Of a stretch of 64,000 bases of DNA, positions 32,931 through 42,968 are shown piece by piece. The notes under the pieces are model-generated. The model worked only from the letters and a program-made list of their open reading frames with translations. It had not been told where the DNA came from and did no database searches. Source of the DNA: Gaoshiqia sp050178015 (GTDB lineage: Bacteria; Bacteroidota; Bacteroidia; Bacteroidales; Prolixibacteraceae). Each line of letters starts with the position of its first letter. Position 1 is the first letter of the stretch. The stretch lies in assembly GCA_050178015.1 (NCBI GenBank), contig JBFXGM010000024.1:18499-82498 (forward strand), written 5' to 3'. The position numbers and the translations under genes are program-made.

Positions 32931-33845
32931 ATGAAACTGGCTGTAATTGACTTGGGAACCAATACCTGCAACCTACTGGTCGCCGAAACCAACGGAAAAA
33001 CCTATCACGTTCTACACCAGGGAAAGGAAGGTGTAAAACTGGGAAAAGGCGGAATCGACAAAAATCTGCTGACCGCAGAAGCTTTTGAACGGGCGACATC
33101 TGCCCTTCGGAAACATTTACAAACCATCCAATCTTTGGGGGCAGAACAAATCGTCACCATCGCGACGTCGGCGGTGCGCGATGCTGCCAACCAGAAAGAA
33201 TTTGCGGCCCATCTCATGCAGGAAACCGGGCTTGAGCTTACCGTCATTTCAGGCGAAGAAGAGGCGCGCCTGATTTTTGAAGGGGTGAAACTGGCCGTTG
33301 GAAATCTCCCCGACGATACGCTCATCCTGGACATTGGCGGGGGAAGCAATGAGTTCATTCAAACGAAAAACAATGCCGTTTTGTGGAAAGAAAGTTTTCC
33401 GCTGGGCATGGCCCGCGTGGTGGAACAGTTTCCGATTTCGGACCCGATTACCGAAGCCGAGCTTGCTGCCATTGAAGCCTATTTTGACAAAGGACTTGCC
33501 AATCTCTGGGCACAGCTCAACGGCACCTCGGTCAGTGGACTTATCGGCTGTTCGGGCGCCTTCGACACGCTGGCCGACCTGATCGACCAAACACTACCGG
33601 GCACCAAACAGCGCATCACCCAGCACATCCGGATGAGCGATTTTGAAGCTGTTTCGAGCCAAATCATGTCGTCCACCAAAGCACAACGCGAACAACTGAC
33701 GGGCATGGAGCCCCTGCGCGTGGAAATGATTGTCCCTTCGTTCATCTTCATTCGCCTGCTCCTGAAGAAGCTGAACATCCGCAAAATCACACAAACTGAC
33801 TTTGCCCTGCGCGAAGGCGTTTTGTACGAATGGATTAATCATTAA
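32931..33845 (+). CDS. Ppx/GppA-family phosphatase
   Basis: A 304-residue ASKHA-fold phosphatase: exopolyphosphatase or pppGpp phosphohydrolase. AVIDLGTNTCNLLVAE at 4-19 is the first phosphate loop, TIATSAVRDA near 82-91 and SGEEEARLIFEG near 105-116 are family signatures, and LILDIGGGSNEF near 128-139 the second loop. It is the short form without an HD domain, as is usual in Bacteroidota. A response regulator follows 33 nt later, possibly in the same transcript, which hints at a link between phosphate/alarmone turnover and signalling (inference). Confidence 0.9.
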   Translation: MKLAVIDLGTNTCNLLVAETNGKTYHVLHQGKEGVKLGKGGIDKNLLTAEAFERATSALRKHLQTIQSLGAEQIVTIATSAVRDAANQKEFAAHLMQETGLELTVISGEEEARLIFEGVKLAVGNLPDDTLILDIGGGSNEFIQTKNNAVLWKESFPLGMARVVEQFPISDPITEAELAAIEAYFDKGLANLWAQLNGTSVSGLIGCSGAFDTLADLIDQTLPGTKQRITQHIRMSDFEAVSSQIMSSTKAQREQLTGMEPLRVEMIVPSFIFIRLLLKKLNIRKITQTDFALREGVLYEWINH

Positions 33846-33878
33846 TTTTGAGAGCACAAACAACCTAAAAATACAAGC

Positions 33879-35042
33879 ATGTCAAAAATATTGGTCATCG
33901 ACGACGAACGCAGCATCCGCAACACCCTGAAAGACATTCTGGGATATGAACAGTACCAGGTTGACCTGGCCGAAGATGGCAATCACGGGTTGGAACTGAT
34001 TGGGAAAAATGAATACGACATTATTTTGTGCGACATCAAAATGCCCGGTATGGACGGGATCGAGGTGCTTGAACACATTCAGGAACTAGCGGTTGACGCG
34101 CCGGTAGTGATGATTTCGGGACACGGAAACATCGACACGGCCGTGGAATCGATCAAAAAAGGGGCTTATGATTTTATCGAAAAGCCACTCGACCTGAACC
34201 GCCTGCTGATCACCATCCGCAACGCGATGGACAAATCGAGCCTGCTGACCGAAACCAAAGTGCTGAAAAAGAAAGTCAGCAAAAAGTTCGAGATCGTTGG
34301 CAGCTCGGCAGCCATCAAAAAAATCACCGACATGGCCGACCGCGTGGCGCCAACCGACGCCCGCGTGCTGATTACCGGCGCCAACGGCACGGGCAAAGAG
34401 CTGATTGCCCGCCGCCTGCACGAAAAAAGCAACCGCGCCACGGGCCCTTTTGTAGAGGTGAACTGCGCCGCTATTCCTTCCGAACTGATTGAAAGCGAAC
34501 TATTTGGACACGAAAAAGGCGCTTTTACCTCGGCCATCAAACAACGCAAAGGAAAGTTTGAACAGGCCAGCGGCGGCACCCTCTTTTTGGATGAAATTGG
34601 CGACATGAGCCATTCAGCACAGGCCAAGGTGCTGCGTGCCCTGCAGGAAAGCCTCATCACCCGCGTGGGCGGCGAAAAACCCATCAAAGTGGATGTGCGC
34701 GTGGTGGCCGCCACCAACAAAAACCTGAGCGAGGAAATCCACAAGGGCAACTTCCGCGAAGACCTGTACCACCGCCTCAGCGTCATCCTCATACAAGTTC
34801 CTTCGCTGAATGAACGGGCCGAAGACATTCCCGAGCTGGCCGATCATTTCATCGCCCAAATATGTGGCGAGTATGGCATGCCCACCAAAAACATTACCCC
34901 GGATGCCATTGAAAAACTGCAAAGCATGAAATGGACCGGCAACATCCGCGAATTCCGCAATGTCATCGAGCGCCTGATCATCCTGTGCGACAAAACGATT
35001 ACCGGCGCCGACGTGGATGCCTTTGCAGCCCCTCTTCAGTAA
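33879..35042 (+). CDS. NtrC-like response regulator without DNA-binding domain
   Basis: A 387-residue protein. A receiver domain (residues 1-120; CDIKMPGMDG contains the phospho-Asp) is followed by a sigma-54-type AAA+ domain. Walker A reads ITGANGTGKEL, Walker B LFLDEIGDM, and the arginine-finger region is FREDLYHRLSVILI. Two things are unusual: the GAFTGA loop that contacts sigma-54 reads GAFTSA, and the protein ends right after the AAA+ lid (GADVDAFAAPLQ) with no Fis-type helix-turn-helix. It may act from solution, through a partner, or no longer activate sigma-54. The AAA+ core itself looks intact. Confidence 0.9.
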   Translation: MSKILVIDDERSIRNTLKDILGYEQYQVDLAEDGNHGLELIGKNEYDIILCDIKMPGMDGIEVLEHIQELAVDAPVVMISGHGNIDTAVESIKKGAYDFIEKPLDLNRLLITIRNAMDKSSLLTETKVLKKKVSKKFEIVGSSAAIKKITDMADRVAPTDARVLITGANGTGKELIARRLHEKSNRATGPFVEVNCAAIPSELIESELFGHEKGAFTSAIKQRKGKFEQASGGTLFLDEIGDMSHSAQAKVLRALQESLITRVGGEKPIKVDVRVVAATNKNLSEEIHKGNFREDLYHRLSVILIQVPSLNERAEDIPELADHFIAQICGEYGMPTKNITPDAIEKLQSMKWTGNIREFRNVIERLIILCDKTITGADVDAFAAPLQ

Positions 35043-35324
35043 TAACTGGATTTTCAGAATTATAAGAAATTCACGCAAATTTTCAGCTCGTAAAGAACAT
35101 CTTTCGGGCTTTGGTGTTTATAGACAAAAAGAAAGCGGGGCCAGCCCCCGTGAAGGAAAATATTGAAAAACAAACCTCTGGGTACGGGAAGTTTATTTGT
35201 TGTTGTCATGGCGTATTTTTTAAACATCTAAATCCGGCCAGCAATGTCCGGAGTACTGACCGCTATCCGGAGGTTTTTTCCTGCCAGTACTACCCGGCTT
35301 CTCGGCCAGAATTGGGTCAACGTT

Positions 35325-37469
35325 TCATTTCCTGCGGAACAAACCGGCCATTATTCTTTTCATCTCCTCCAGCTTTTCGATTGGCCCCAGCAAGGATGGA
35401 TTATTTAAATCGATGGCATCAGAATCCGAAAAACCAATTTGCATCGGATAAATCAGGATAAAGCTGTTCGAATGAAAATATTTGTCCAGATAATGCGGGA
35501 TATTCTGCATTTCGGGATGATGCGAGGGCTTATGATCACGGCTTAACACCACGATCAAATTATCATCCGGTTTTACATCACGTGCCAAAATCAAAAAATC
35601 GGCCCAGTCATTAAATAGGATACAAGTCGCTTCAAACGAGGAGCCCGACTGCGCCTCCTCAATAATCCTCCTGGTATTTTCGCTGACATAAAACTGCAGC
35701 CTGGCCCCCGTATTTTGCTGTATATTCCACATTTTGGCCAGCCAAAGCGGAAACCCGATTTCATGCTCTGCATTTTCAGGAACAACAATCAGATGCCTTT
35801 TGATGGTGGCAATTGGCTGAGCAGGCTTGTATATAAAGGTCGTCAAATTAGATTTAGCAAGGACAATTTCGGCCAGTTTGCCCGGGAATGATTCCGCGAT
35901 GACATTCTGCCGGTGAAGCCCCAGGACCAGGTCAGTGATATGGTTTTCTTTGGCAGCATTGATTATCCCATTGGCTACATTGCGGTTGTAACGCAACATC
36001 TTATTTAAGCTAATATCCACCGATGAGGCGGTTATCGTTGATCTTTCCAGAAGTTTCCGTGCTTTGCTGTCAGTTTCATAACCGTCGTCCGGGTTGACTA
36101 CATTCAGGGCAAACAGGTTCTTCGAATTGCTTTTTGACTTGATAATAGCGCTCAGATTGATTAGCTCATCAATCGTATGGGGATTACTGACCGGGATTAA
36201 AATACGTTCATCATGAATAGATTCGCTTCTTTCGATGAGCGACGATTCAGCCAGGGCGATGTTGGTCCCGCCTTTTTGAGCAGAAAACGTGGCCATGGTG
36301 CATGTAACAAAAATCATAACAATTGTGCCGTTCAGGATACTGTCGCCCAACAACCGGATTGGTTCACCGGAGGCCGTTTCACCGATAATGACATTATAGC
36401 CAATTAATACGGCCGCCAACGTTGCTGCGGCTTGCGCATTGCTTAATCCGAAGATCACCCTTCGCTCGTCGGCAGAAAACCGGAAGGTTTTCTGGGTCAG
36501 CCAGGCTGCCAAAAATTTGGCTAAGGTGGCAACCCCGGTCATTATGGCTGCCACTCGAATGGTCTCGGTATCCTGGATAAATGCACGGTAATCAACTAAC
36601 ATTCCCACACCAATCAGGAAAAACGGGATAAAAACGGCGTTGCCAACAAACACAATCCGGTTCATCAGGGCCGAGGTTGCGGGGATCAACCGGTTCAGCG
36701 CCAATCCTGCCAAAAATGCCCCGATGATGGCTTCGACCCCGGCCGCTTCGGCCAGCACTGCGCCAAAGAACACCATCACCAGGATGAAAATATATTGGGA
36801 AACGTTGTCCTCGTATTTTTTCAGGAACCACCGTCCGATAATGGGAAAAAGCAGCAGGACGATCAACCCGAAAGCCACGAGCGATAGGCTAAGCCGGGCC
36901 CAAAAGCCAGCCCCGATTTCTCCCCCTGCCATGCCGACAATCACTGCAAGCACCAGAAGGGCCAGCGTATCTGTAATCATAGTTCCTCCTACTGCAATGT
37001 TGACCGCCTTGATTTTTGCCACGCCCAACTTGCTCAAAGCCGGGTAAGCGATCAGGGTGTGAGATGCAAACATGCTGGCCAGCAAAACAGAGGTCAGGGC
37101 CGAAAAATTTAGCACATACAATCCGGCCACGATCCCCAAAAACATGGGGATAAAAAAAGTGTATAGCCCAAACACAAAGCTTTTTGTCCTATTTTTCCTG
37201 AACTCGACCAAGTCCATTTCCAGCCCGGCAAGAAACATGATATATAGCAGCCCGGCTGTACCCGACAGAATAATGCCACTGTCGCGCAACAACAAATTAA
37301 CGCCATGGGGACCAATAACGGCGCCGGCAAAGATTAAACCCAAGATGGAAGGAATTTTTAGCCGGTTAAAAAGAATTGGCGCCACCAAAATAATCAGGAG
37401 GATGACAAAAAATTTAACGACCGGATTTGTCAGCGGAAGAGTGATCTCGAAAACACTTAACAGAACCAT
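35325..37469 (-). CDS. CPA2-family cation:proton antiporter with C-terminal USP-like domains
   Basis: A 714-residue protein. The first 400 residues hold about 12 helices of the Na+/H+ exchanger (KefB/NapA-like) fold: LGLIFAGAVIGPHGVNLL, LLYIMFLAGLEMDL and AEAAGVEAIIGAFLAGLALN carry the conserved features. The last 300 residues are soluble, with two universal-stress-protein-like modules beginning HDERILIPVSNP and IKRHLIVVPENA. No RCK/TrkA-N domain is seen. The family moves Na+ or K+ against H+; the USP part may sense nucleotide. It is alone on the minus strand; the 262-bp gap to the kinase upstream shows no hairpin or exact promoter element. Confidence 0.88.
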   Translation of the reverse strand: MVLLSVFEITLPLTNPVVKFFVILLIILVAPILFNRLKIPSILGLIFAGAVIGPHGVNLLLRDSGIILSGTAGLLYIMFLAGLEMDLVEFRKNRTKSFVFGLYTFFIPMFLGIVAGLYVLNFSALTSVLLASMFASHTLIAYPALSKLGVAKIKAVNIAVGGTMITDTLALLVLAVIVGMAGGEIGAGFWARLSLSLVAFGLIVLLLFPIIGRWFLKKYEDNVSQYIFILVMVFFGAVLAEAAGVEAIIGAFLAGLALNRLIPATSALMNRIVFVGNAVFIPFFLIGVGMLVDYRAFIQDTETIRVAAIMTGVATLAKFLAAWLTQKTFRFSADERRVIFGLSNAQAAATLAAVLIGYNVIIGETASGEPIRLLGDSILNGTIVMIFVTCTMATFSAQKGGTNIALAESSLIERSESIHDERILIPVSNPHTIDELINLSAIIKSKSNSKNLFALNVVNPDDGYETDSKARKLLERSTITASSVDISLNKMLRYNRNVANGIINAAKENHITDLVLGLHRQNVIAESFPGKLAEIVLAKSNLTTFIYKPAQPIATIKRHLIVVPENAEHEIGFPLWLAKMWNIQQNTGARLQFYVSENTRRIIEEAQSGSSFEATCILFNDWADFLILARDVKPDDNLIVVLSRDHKPSHHPEMQNIPHYLDKYFHSNSFILIYPMQIGFSDSDAIDLNNPSLLGPIEKLEEMKRIMAGLFRRK

Positions 37470-37731
37470 AATTGCTTCGTTTAGTTGTTACTTTCACTGA
37501 TGAACCAATTCCCCACAATTCGAACCAACCAAATCTATGGAAATTTTGGTTCAGTGAGCCTTGTATCCGAAAAAAAATAGACCGGTTACGGCTACCGTCA
37601 ACAGTTATTGTGTCAACATGCAACGGTATTTAATCCGTTACTAAACCAGGTTTTCCACCTGGATAAACCAAACTACTTTTTGACTGCTCAATGATAGAAC
37701 AGTACTTAGATAAAAAGAGGTATCTATCTCA

Positions 37732-39837
37732 CTATTGCGAATTATTTAGAGATCCCAAAAACGAAATAGTAAACTTACTTCCCTTGCCTGGTTCACTCTG
37801 AACTGAAATTTTCCCTCCGGTTTTTTCGATTAGATCGTGACAGAGAATTAATCCCAAGCCAGTACCCGTTTCGTCGTTGGTTCCTGGAGCGGATATGATT
37901 TCTCCTATTTTGAAGAGTTTGGCGATTGTTTTGGGGTTCATGCCAATACCGGTGTCCGCAATGGTCAAGTCCACAATGCCATCCCGATGATGGACGGAAA
38001 ACGTTATTTCCCCGCCATTCGGAGTAAATTTAAGGGCATTGCTCAAGAGATTTCGCACGATTGCCTGTACCACGTTTCTATCGGTCATCAGGATGCAATT
38101 TTCATCCACCCGATTGGTAACCTCGATCTGTTTATTTAACGCTTGCGCCGTACACAGCTCGATATTTTCGTTAATCAAGGCAAATAGATGGAATGCTTCT
38201 TTCCTGAAAGTTATTTTCCCCAGTTGAATCCTGCCCCATTCCAGTAAATTCTCCAACAACCGGTTAGCGCTATGATTGGCATCTTTCAGTATTTTCAGAA
38301 ATTCTAACCGGGTTTCATCCGTAAGGTTTTCATAATCGTCCAATAACAAATCGGTAAAACCAGTCATAGAGCTAATCGGTGATTTCAGGTCGTGGGCAAG
38401 GATGGAGAAGAACTTATCCTTCGCCCTGTTTTCAGAAGCCAACTGGTCATTGAGCTCCTGTAATTTCGATTCGAGCTGTTTTTGATGGGTAATGTCGGTG
38501 AAAAGGGCCATCAAACAAAGCGGTTTCCCTTCGTGGCGAACCACTGTTGCAGAGATAATGGAGTGAAATTTAGTGCCATCTTCCCGGATCGTTTCGCCCT
38601 CACCGGTGTAAACTTTTCCCTCAGAAATTACTTGCAAAACCTCTTTTACCTGCTCCCGCGACGTGGCAAACTCGGACACATGCCTGCCAATCACCTCATG
38701 GTCGGATTGATACCCCCCCCATAATTTTACATAAGCTTTATTCGCGTAGAATAGTTTACCGTCAAAATCTGCAAGTCCGACGGCAACAGGTGAAGCATCC
38801 AGTGCAAAATTCTTGGTTTTGAGTTCTTCCTCCATTCGTTTCCGTTCGGTAATATCGGAAGCAATGCCTCCCATTTTTACGGGATTTCCCTGTTGATCGC
38901 GGATCAGAGATTTCCGATCCTGAACCCAGATTATTTTTTTGTCAGGTCGCTGTATCCGGTATTCAACTTCAGCTTTTCCTTTTCTAAAAAGGTCTTGATG
39001 ACTTCGGATTACGATCTCCTTATCATCGGGATGGATCAAGTCAAACCACAGATCCGGATCGTTGATGAAATCCTCTGCCGAAACTCCATAGAATTTTGGG
39101 AAGGCTTTATTGATGTCTTTCATGCCGGTGCCGTCCAGATGAGCCCACCATACAACATCAGTCGAATTACTGATGAGGTTGCTAAACTGTGCCTGGTAAT
39201 CCAATAGCTCGACTTGCGTTTCTTCGATGGTCTTTTTGTCTCGTAGTTCCTGAATTTTCGTAGATGCCATGTTGGCTAGTGTCTCGATGGCCAACTCGGT
39301 TTCCTTGTCCATCTTATTTCCAACCAACATAGAGGATGGCATTAAAAGCGTCATAGCACCGAAATATTTTTTATCGATACTAAAACTGACAGCAGCAACC
39401 TGCGCCACACCCAGCAGTTTTTCAATTGCGTTGCAGGCTGTCTTACTGATCGCACCATTCACGATATCGAAAATACCGCCGGGGAAGTAATGGATATTCC
39501 TGGTTTCGTAAACCTGGAGTACTTCGTCTGGTAAACCATCAAAAGGAAATCTTAAGTCAGAATATTCCTTGCCCAAAATAAGTTTGATGGCTGTCATGAT
39601 TCTTTCGAAGCCGGCAATGGCTACAATTTGGAAATTTTTACCATCCAAAAGTAGTTTGTCAACCACAAAGTAGGCTTCTGGCAACATTTGCCTTACACCT
39701 TCTGCCAAAATTTCATAGATTTCAACTTCCTTCTTCACCGTTAAAAGACGTACAGAAACCTGATTAATCACCTCTATCGCAGTATATTTAACCTGATCGC
39801 CATTCAAGCCTTCGTCATTCTTTTCGTTCATATACAT
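37732..39837 (-). CDS. GAF-PAS-PAS sensor histidine kinase
   Basis: A 701-residue cytoplasmic kinase with no membrane helix. Domains in order: a GAF-like domain (about 35-190), two PAS domains (about 215-340 with YRIQRPDKKIIWVQDRKSLI and 345-460), HisKA with the phospho-His in FFSILAHDLKSPISS (near 475), and HATPase with TIADTGIGMNPK and TGTGLGLILCHDL. The target response regulator is not adjacent. It is divergent from a second PAS kinase that starts 308 bp away, which suggests a common regulatory region. The signal is unknown. Confidence 0.9.
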   Translation of the reverse strand: MYMNEKNDEGLNGDQVKYTAIEVINQVSVRLLTVKKEVEIYEILAEGVRQMLPEAYFVVDKLLLDGKNFQIVAIAGFERIMTAIKLILGKEYSDLRFPFDGLPDEVLQVYETRNIHYFPGGIFDIVNGAISKTACNAIEKLLGVAQVAAVSFSIDKKYFGAMTLLMPSSMLVGNKMDKETELAIETLANMASTKIQELRDKKTIEETQVELLDYQAQFSNLISNSTDVVWWAHLDGTGMKDINKAFPKFYGVSAEDFINDPDLWFDLIHPDDKEIVIRSHQDLFRKGKAEVEYRIQRPDKKIIWVQDRKSLIRDQQGNPVKMGGIASDITERKRMEEELKTKNFALDASPVAVGLADFDGKLFYANKAYVKLWGGYQSDHEVIGRHVSEFATSREQVKEVLQVISEGKVYTGEGETIREDGTKFHSIISATVVRHEGKPLCLMALFTDITHQKQLESKLQELNDQLASENRAKDKFFSILAHDLKSPISSMTGFTDLLLDDYENLTDETRLEFLKILKDANHSANRLLENLLEWGRIQLGKITFRKEAFHLFALINENIELCTAQALNKQIEVTNRVDENCILMTDRNVVQAIVRNLLSNALKFTPNGGEITFSVHHRDGIVDLTIADTGIGMNPKTIAKLFKIGEIISAPGTNDETGTGLGLILCHDLIEKTGGKISVQSEPGKGSKFTISFLGSLNNSQ

Positions 39838-40050
39838 ATGGTCATGGGTTAAAATGTAAAGATGACAATTTTTAGATTTTTCTCAACTTATTTTGATCAG
39901 TTGGGCAGGTGAATTGTATGAATACGACCGTATCAAATCTCATATAGCTGATAAAACTTTCGAAAATAAATCCTGGTATTTTAATGATCGACCGTTATGA
40001 AAACGCTATACCTCTCCGTTTTTTTTTATGAACAATCGTCCCCAATCTTG

Positions 40051-40058
40051 TATATTTG
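40051..40058 (+). promoter_or_regulatory. -7 promoter element for the hybrid kinase
   Basis: TATATTTG is an exact TAnnTTTG match, 87 nt before the preferred ATG at 40146. The rest of the 39838-40145 gap shows no other element I can name. Confidence 0.6.
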
Positions 40059-40145
40059 CACTTTTAAGGGCAGAAATCCCCGAAATTGTAAGTAAACTAT
40101 TTTCTGTTCTTATAAATTGTGGATAAAATCAACCGGAATCTAAAA

Positions 40146-42968
40146 ATGAATTTTGAATATTACTTTGATCGTTCACCCATTGGTTTTTTGTGTGTTAAAC
40201 TTGCCGACGAAAGCATCGCCTATGCCAATGCCGCATTTTGCTCACTTGTCGGTTATTCTTTTCAGGAGTTGGAATGTGAAAAATTCACCGGCATTATCTA
40301 TCCGGGTGATAAGGAAGAGCTGTTACCTGAATTACAAAAATTATTGAAACAGGAAACCGGCTGCTGCCGTTTTTCGAAAAGATTAGTTCATAAAACGGGA
40401 ATAACGATCTGGGGAGAAATATTTGGCACAATGCTCCCTTTTGAAGATGATCCAACAACTGCGCTTTTTTCAGTTCTAGACCATACCCGGCTTAAAGAAA
40501 ATGAGAGGCTGCTGAAAAGAAAAAATGAAAGTTTCAGGAATTTGTTCCTGAACAACCCGCAAGCCATGGTCATTTACTCGCCGAAGACGATGAAAATACT
40601 GGATTCGAATGTTGCAGCAAATAATTTTTACGGATACAGCAGGGACGACATGCAGGGAATGGATATTCATGCGCTGGTCCATGAAGATGAGAAACAATCT
40701 CTAATTCAATATATAACGACCGATCCTTCCTCATTCAGGGCGCCTGGAAAATGGACTGTTGTTACCAAAAATGGGGATCTGCGAGAAGTGGAAGTTACTT
40801 CTCATTTGATCCGGTACAAAGGCAAAGAGGCCAGGCATGTGATGATTACCGATATTACCGAACGCATGAAGGCAGAAAGAGAACTCAAGGAAAATCAAGA
40901 ATTTATTAACCATGCCCAGACAATAGCCAAAATGGGGAGCTGGGAATATGATATACTGAACGATACAGCCTCCTGGTCTGAAAATCTCTACCGGTTGCTA
41001 AAGGTCAAACCGAAGGATTTTATACCAACTTTTGATTATTTCCTCAGTAAAGTACACCCGGATGACCGGGCCATGATCCTGGATCCGCGAAACCTTTCCT
41101 TGCCCCAAAGCAAACTGATTAAAATGGAAATCCGAATGCTGCTCCCCGGAGATGAAGTTATGTGGGTGCAGAACATTATTGAACGTGAATTTAAAAATGA
41201 CCAGGTGGTCAACCTAAAAGGAGTGATTATGGGTATCACTGACCGCAAGGAAGCCGAACTCCAGCTCCTGCATCGTACTAAACTGGAACACATTTTATAT
41301 GGAATTTCACAAAGCTTTATCAATGCTAAAAAGACCGACACCGATCGGTTAATACAGGAAGCCCTGTCCAAAATCGGCAACTTTACGCAAGTTGACCGGG
41401 CTTATCTCTTTCTATTCGACGAAACGGGGGATGTGATAGACAACACCCACGAATGGTGTCAGAAGGGCATTGAACCCCAAATTGAGAACCTGAAAGGGCT
41501 CCCCACCGGGATATTCCCCTGGTGGATGCAAAAAATGAGGAACAATGAGATCATTAACTATGAGGATATTTCCAATTTTCCTGCTGGAGCGCAGGCCGAA
41601 AAAGAAATCCTTGAGCAACAAAACATCATTTCTATCCTGGTGCTCCCCCTGTTCTTTGAGAGCCAGCTAATAGGTTTTGTGGGATTTGACTCGGTAGTAA
41701 CGAAGAAAATATGGAACGATAGTGACATCAATATTCTGAAATCATTAACCGACCTGATATCGAACCTATTGGTCCACAAAAAAAAAGAGGCCGATTTAAT
41801 CCGCGCGAAAGACACAGCTGAAGAGGGATCCCGGTTAAAATCCGCTTTTTTAGCTACCATCAGCCACGAGCTGCGCACCCCCCTGAACCCCATTATCGGA
41901 TACAGCGAAATCCTGAAAAGTGATTCGGAGGATAGCAGTGTGAGAGATATTACCAACATCATTAACCAGGCCGGCAATGATTTATTGGCCCTGCTGGAAG
42001 ACCTTTTCGATCTGTCGCTGGCAACGGGCAACAATTTGGGATACAACCTGCAACCCATTAACTGTGTTGATTTTTATTGTATCGCACGGGCCACGCTGGA
42101 AGAAATATTGTTGGGCTCCGGAAAAGCCGAAAACGTCCGGCTCTTGTTTTCCGACCGTTCGCTCCGTATCAACTACCACGTGGAACTGGATAAGGCCAAA
42201 ACCTTGCAGGTCTTATCCATCCTTTTTAAGAATGCCGTCAAGTTCACCTGGATAGGAGAAATAGAGTTTGGAATGGAAATTAAAAGGGACCCGGACTGTG
42301 TTGAATTTTTCGTTCGCGATACAGGGATCGGATTTTCTGATGAAAAGAAGGAGTTAATATTTGAATATTTCAGGCAAATAGATGATTCGTACACCCGAAC
42401 ATACGGTGGATTGGGGATTGGTTTGTCCATCGCCAAACAGCTGGTGGGCATGATGAAAGGGGAAATAGTGGCTGATTCGGTGCCGGGCGAAGGCAGCCTG
42501 TTCCGGGTCATTTTACCCACCCGGTTAAGCCTTCATCAGAAAAAACCAATGAATTTGTCTTTGGGAGAAGGGGATTTTTCCTGTTTACACGGAAGGACAG
42601 TGCTCGTGGTCGATGATAACCCCTTCATTCATGAAATAGTAAACCTGCACGTACAGGATCATAAAATGTCGATCCTAAAAGCATCAAACGGGCAGGAGGC
42701 GGTTCAATTAGTAAAAAACCAGGCGCCCGATTTTATTTTGATGGATTTGGTGATGCCCGTTATGGATGGCTTTGAGGCCACCCGGTACATCAAGGCGATG
42801 CACCCGCAAATCCCCGTAGCTGCCATAACTGCACACTCGTTGCCCAAAGACAGGTATAAAGCTTTTGAATCCGGTTGCGATGAAATTATCACTAAGCCCA
42901 TTTATCCTGACATTTTATTGCACATCCTAAAACGCCACTTGGACAAACATATTACAAATATCCTTTGA
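40146..42968 (+). CDS. Hybrid PAS/GAF sensor histidine kinase with receiver domain
   Basis: A 940-residue soluble kinase. It has three to four PAS domains in the first 390 residues (YFDRSPIGFLCVKLADE, then LFLNNPQAMVIYSPKTMKIL, then WEYDILNDTASWSENLY). A GAF domain follows at about 395-550, then HisKA with the phospho-His in FLATISHELRTPLNP, HATPase with RDTGIGFSDEKKEL and GGLGIGLSIAKQL, and a C-terminal receiver with VLVVDDNPF and the phospho-Asp in LMDLVMPVMDG. The architecture fits a phosphorelay. Its stop overlaps the convergent sigma-factor gene by 17 nt. A GTG at 40119 is a possible earlier start, but the ATG at 40146 begins the conserved part. Confidence 0.9.
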   Translation: MNFEYYFDRSPIGFLCVKLADESIAYANAAFCSLVGYSFQELECEKFTGIIYPGDKEELLPELQKLLKQETGCCRFSKRLVHKTGITIWGEIFGTMLPFEDDPTTALFSVLDHTRLKENERLLKRKNESFRNLFLNNPQAMVIYSPKTMKILDSNVAANNFYGYSRDDMQGMDIHALVHEDEKQSLIQYITTDPSSFRAPGKWTVVTKNGDLREVEVTSHLIRYKGKEARHVMITDITERMKAERELKENQEFINHAQTIAKMGSWEYDILNDTASWSENLYRLLKVKPKDFIPTFDYFLSKVHPDDRAMILDPRNLSLPQSKLIKMEIRMLLPGDEVMWVQNIIEREFKNDQVVNLKGVIMGITDRKEAELQLLHRTKLEHILYGISQSFINAKKTDTDRLIQEALSKIGNFTQVDRAYLFLFDETGDVIDNTHEWCQKGIEPQIENLKGLPTGIFPWWMQKMRNNEIINYEDISNFPAGAQAEKEILEQQNIISILVLPLFFESQLIGFVGFDSVVTKKIWNDSDINILKSLTDLISNLLVHKKKEADLIRAKDTAEEGSRLKSAFLATISHELRTPLNPIIGYSEILKSDSEDSSVRDITNIINQAGNDLLALLEDLFDLSLATGNNLGYNLQPINCVDFYCIARATLEEILLGSGKAENVRLLFSDRSLRINYHVELDKAKTLQVLSILFKNAVKFTWIGEIEFGMEIKRDPDCVEFFVRDTGIGFSDEKKELIFEYFRQIDDSYTRTYGGLGIGLSIAKQLVGMMKGEIVADSVPGEGSLFRVILPTRLSLHQKKPMNLSLGEGDFSCLHGRTVLVVDDNPFIHEIVNLHVQDHKMSILKASNGQEAVQLVKNQAPDFILMDLVMPVMDGFEATRYIKAMHPQIPVAAITAHSLPKDRYKAFESGCDEIITKPIYPDILLHILKRHLDKHITNIL

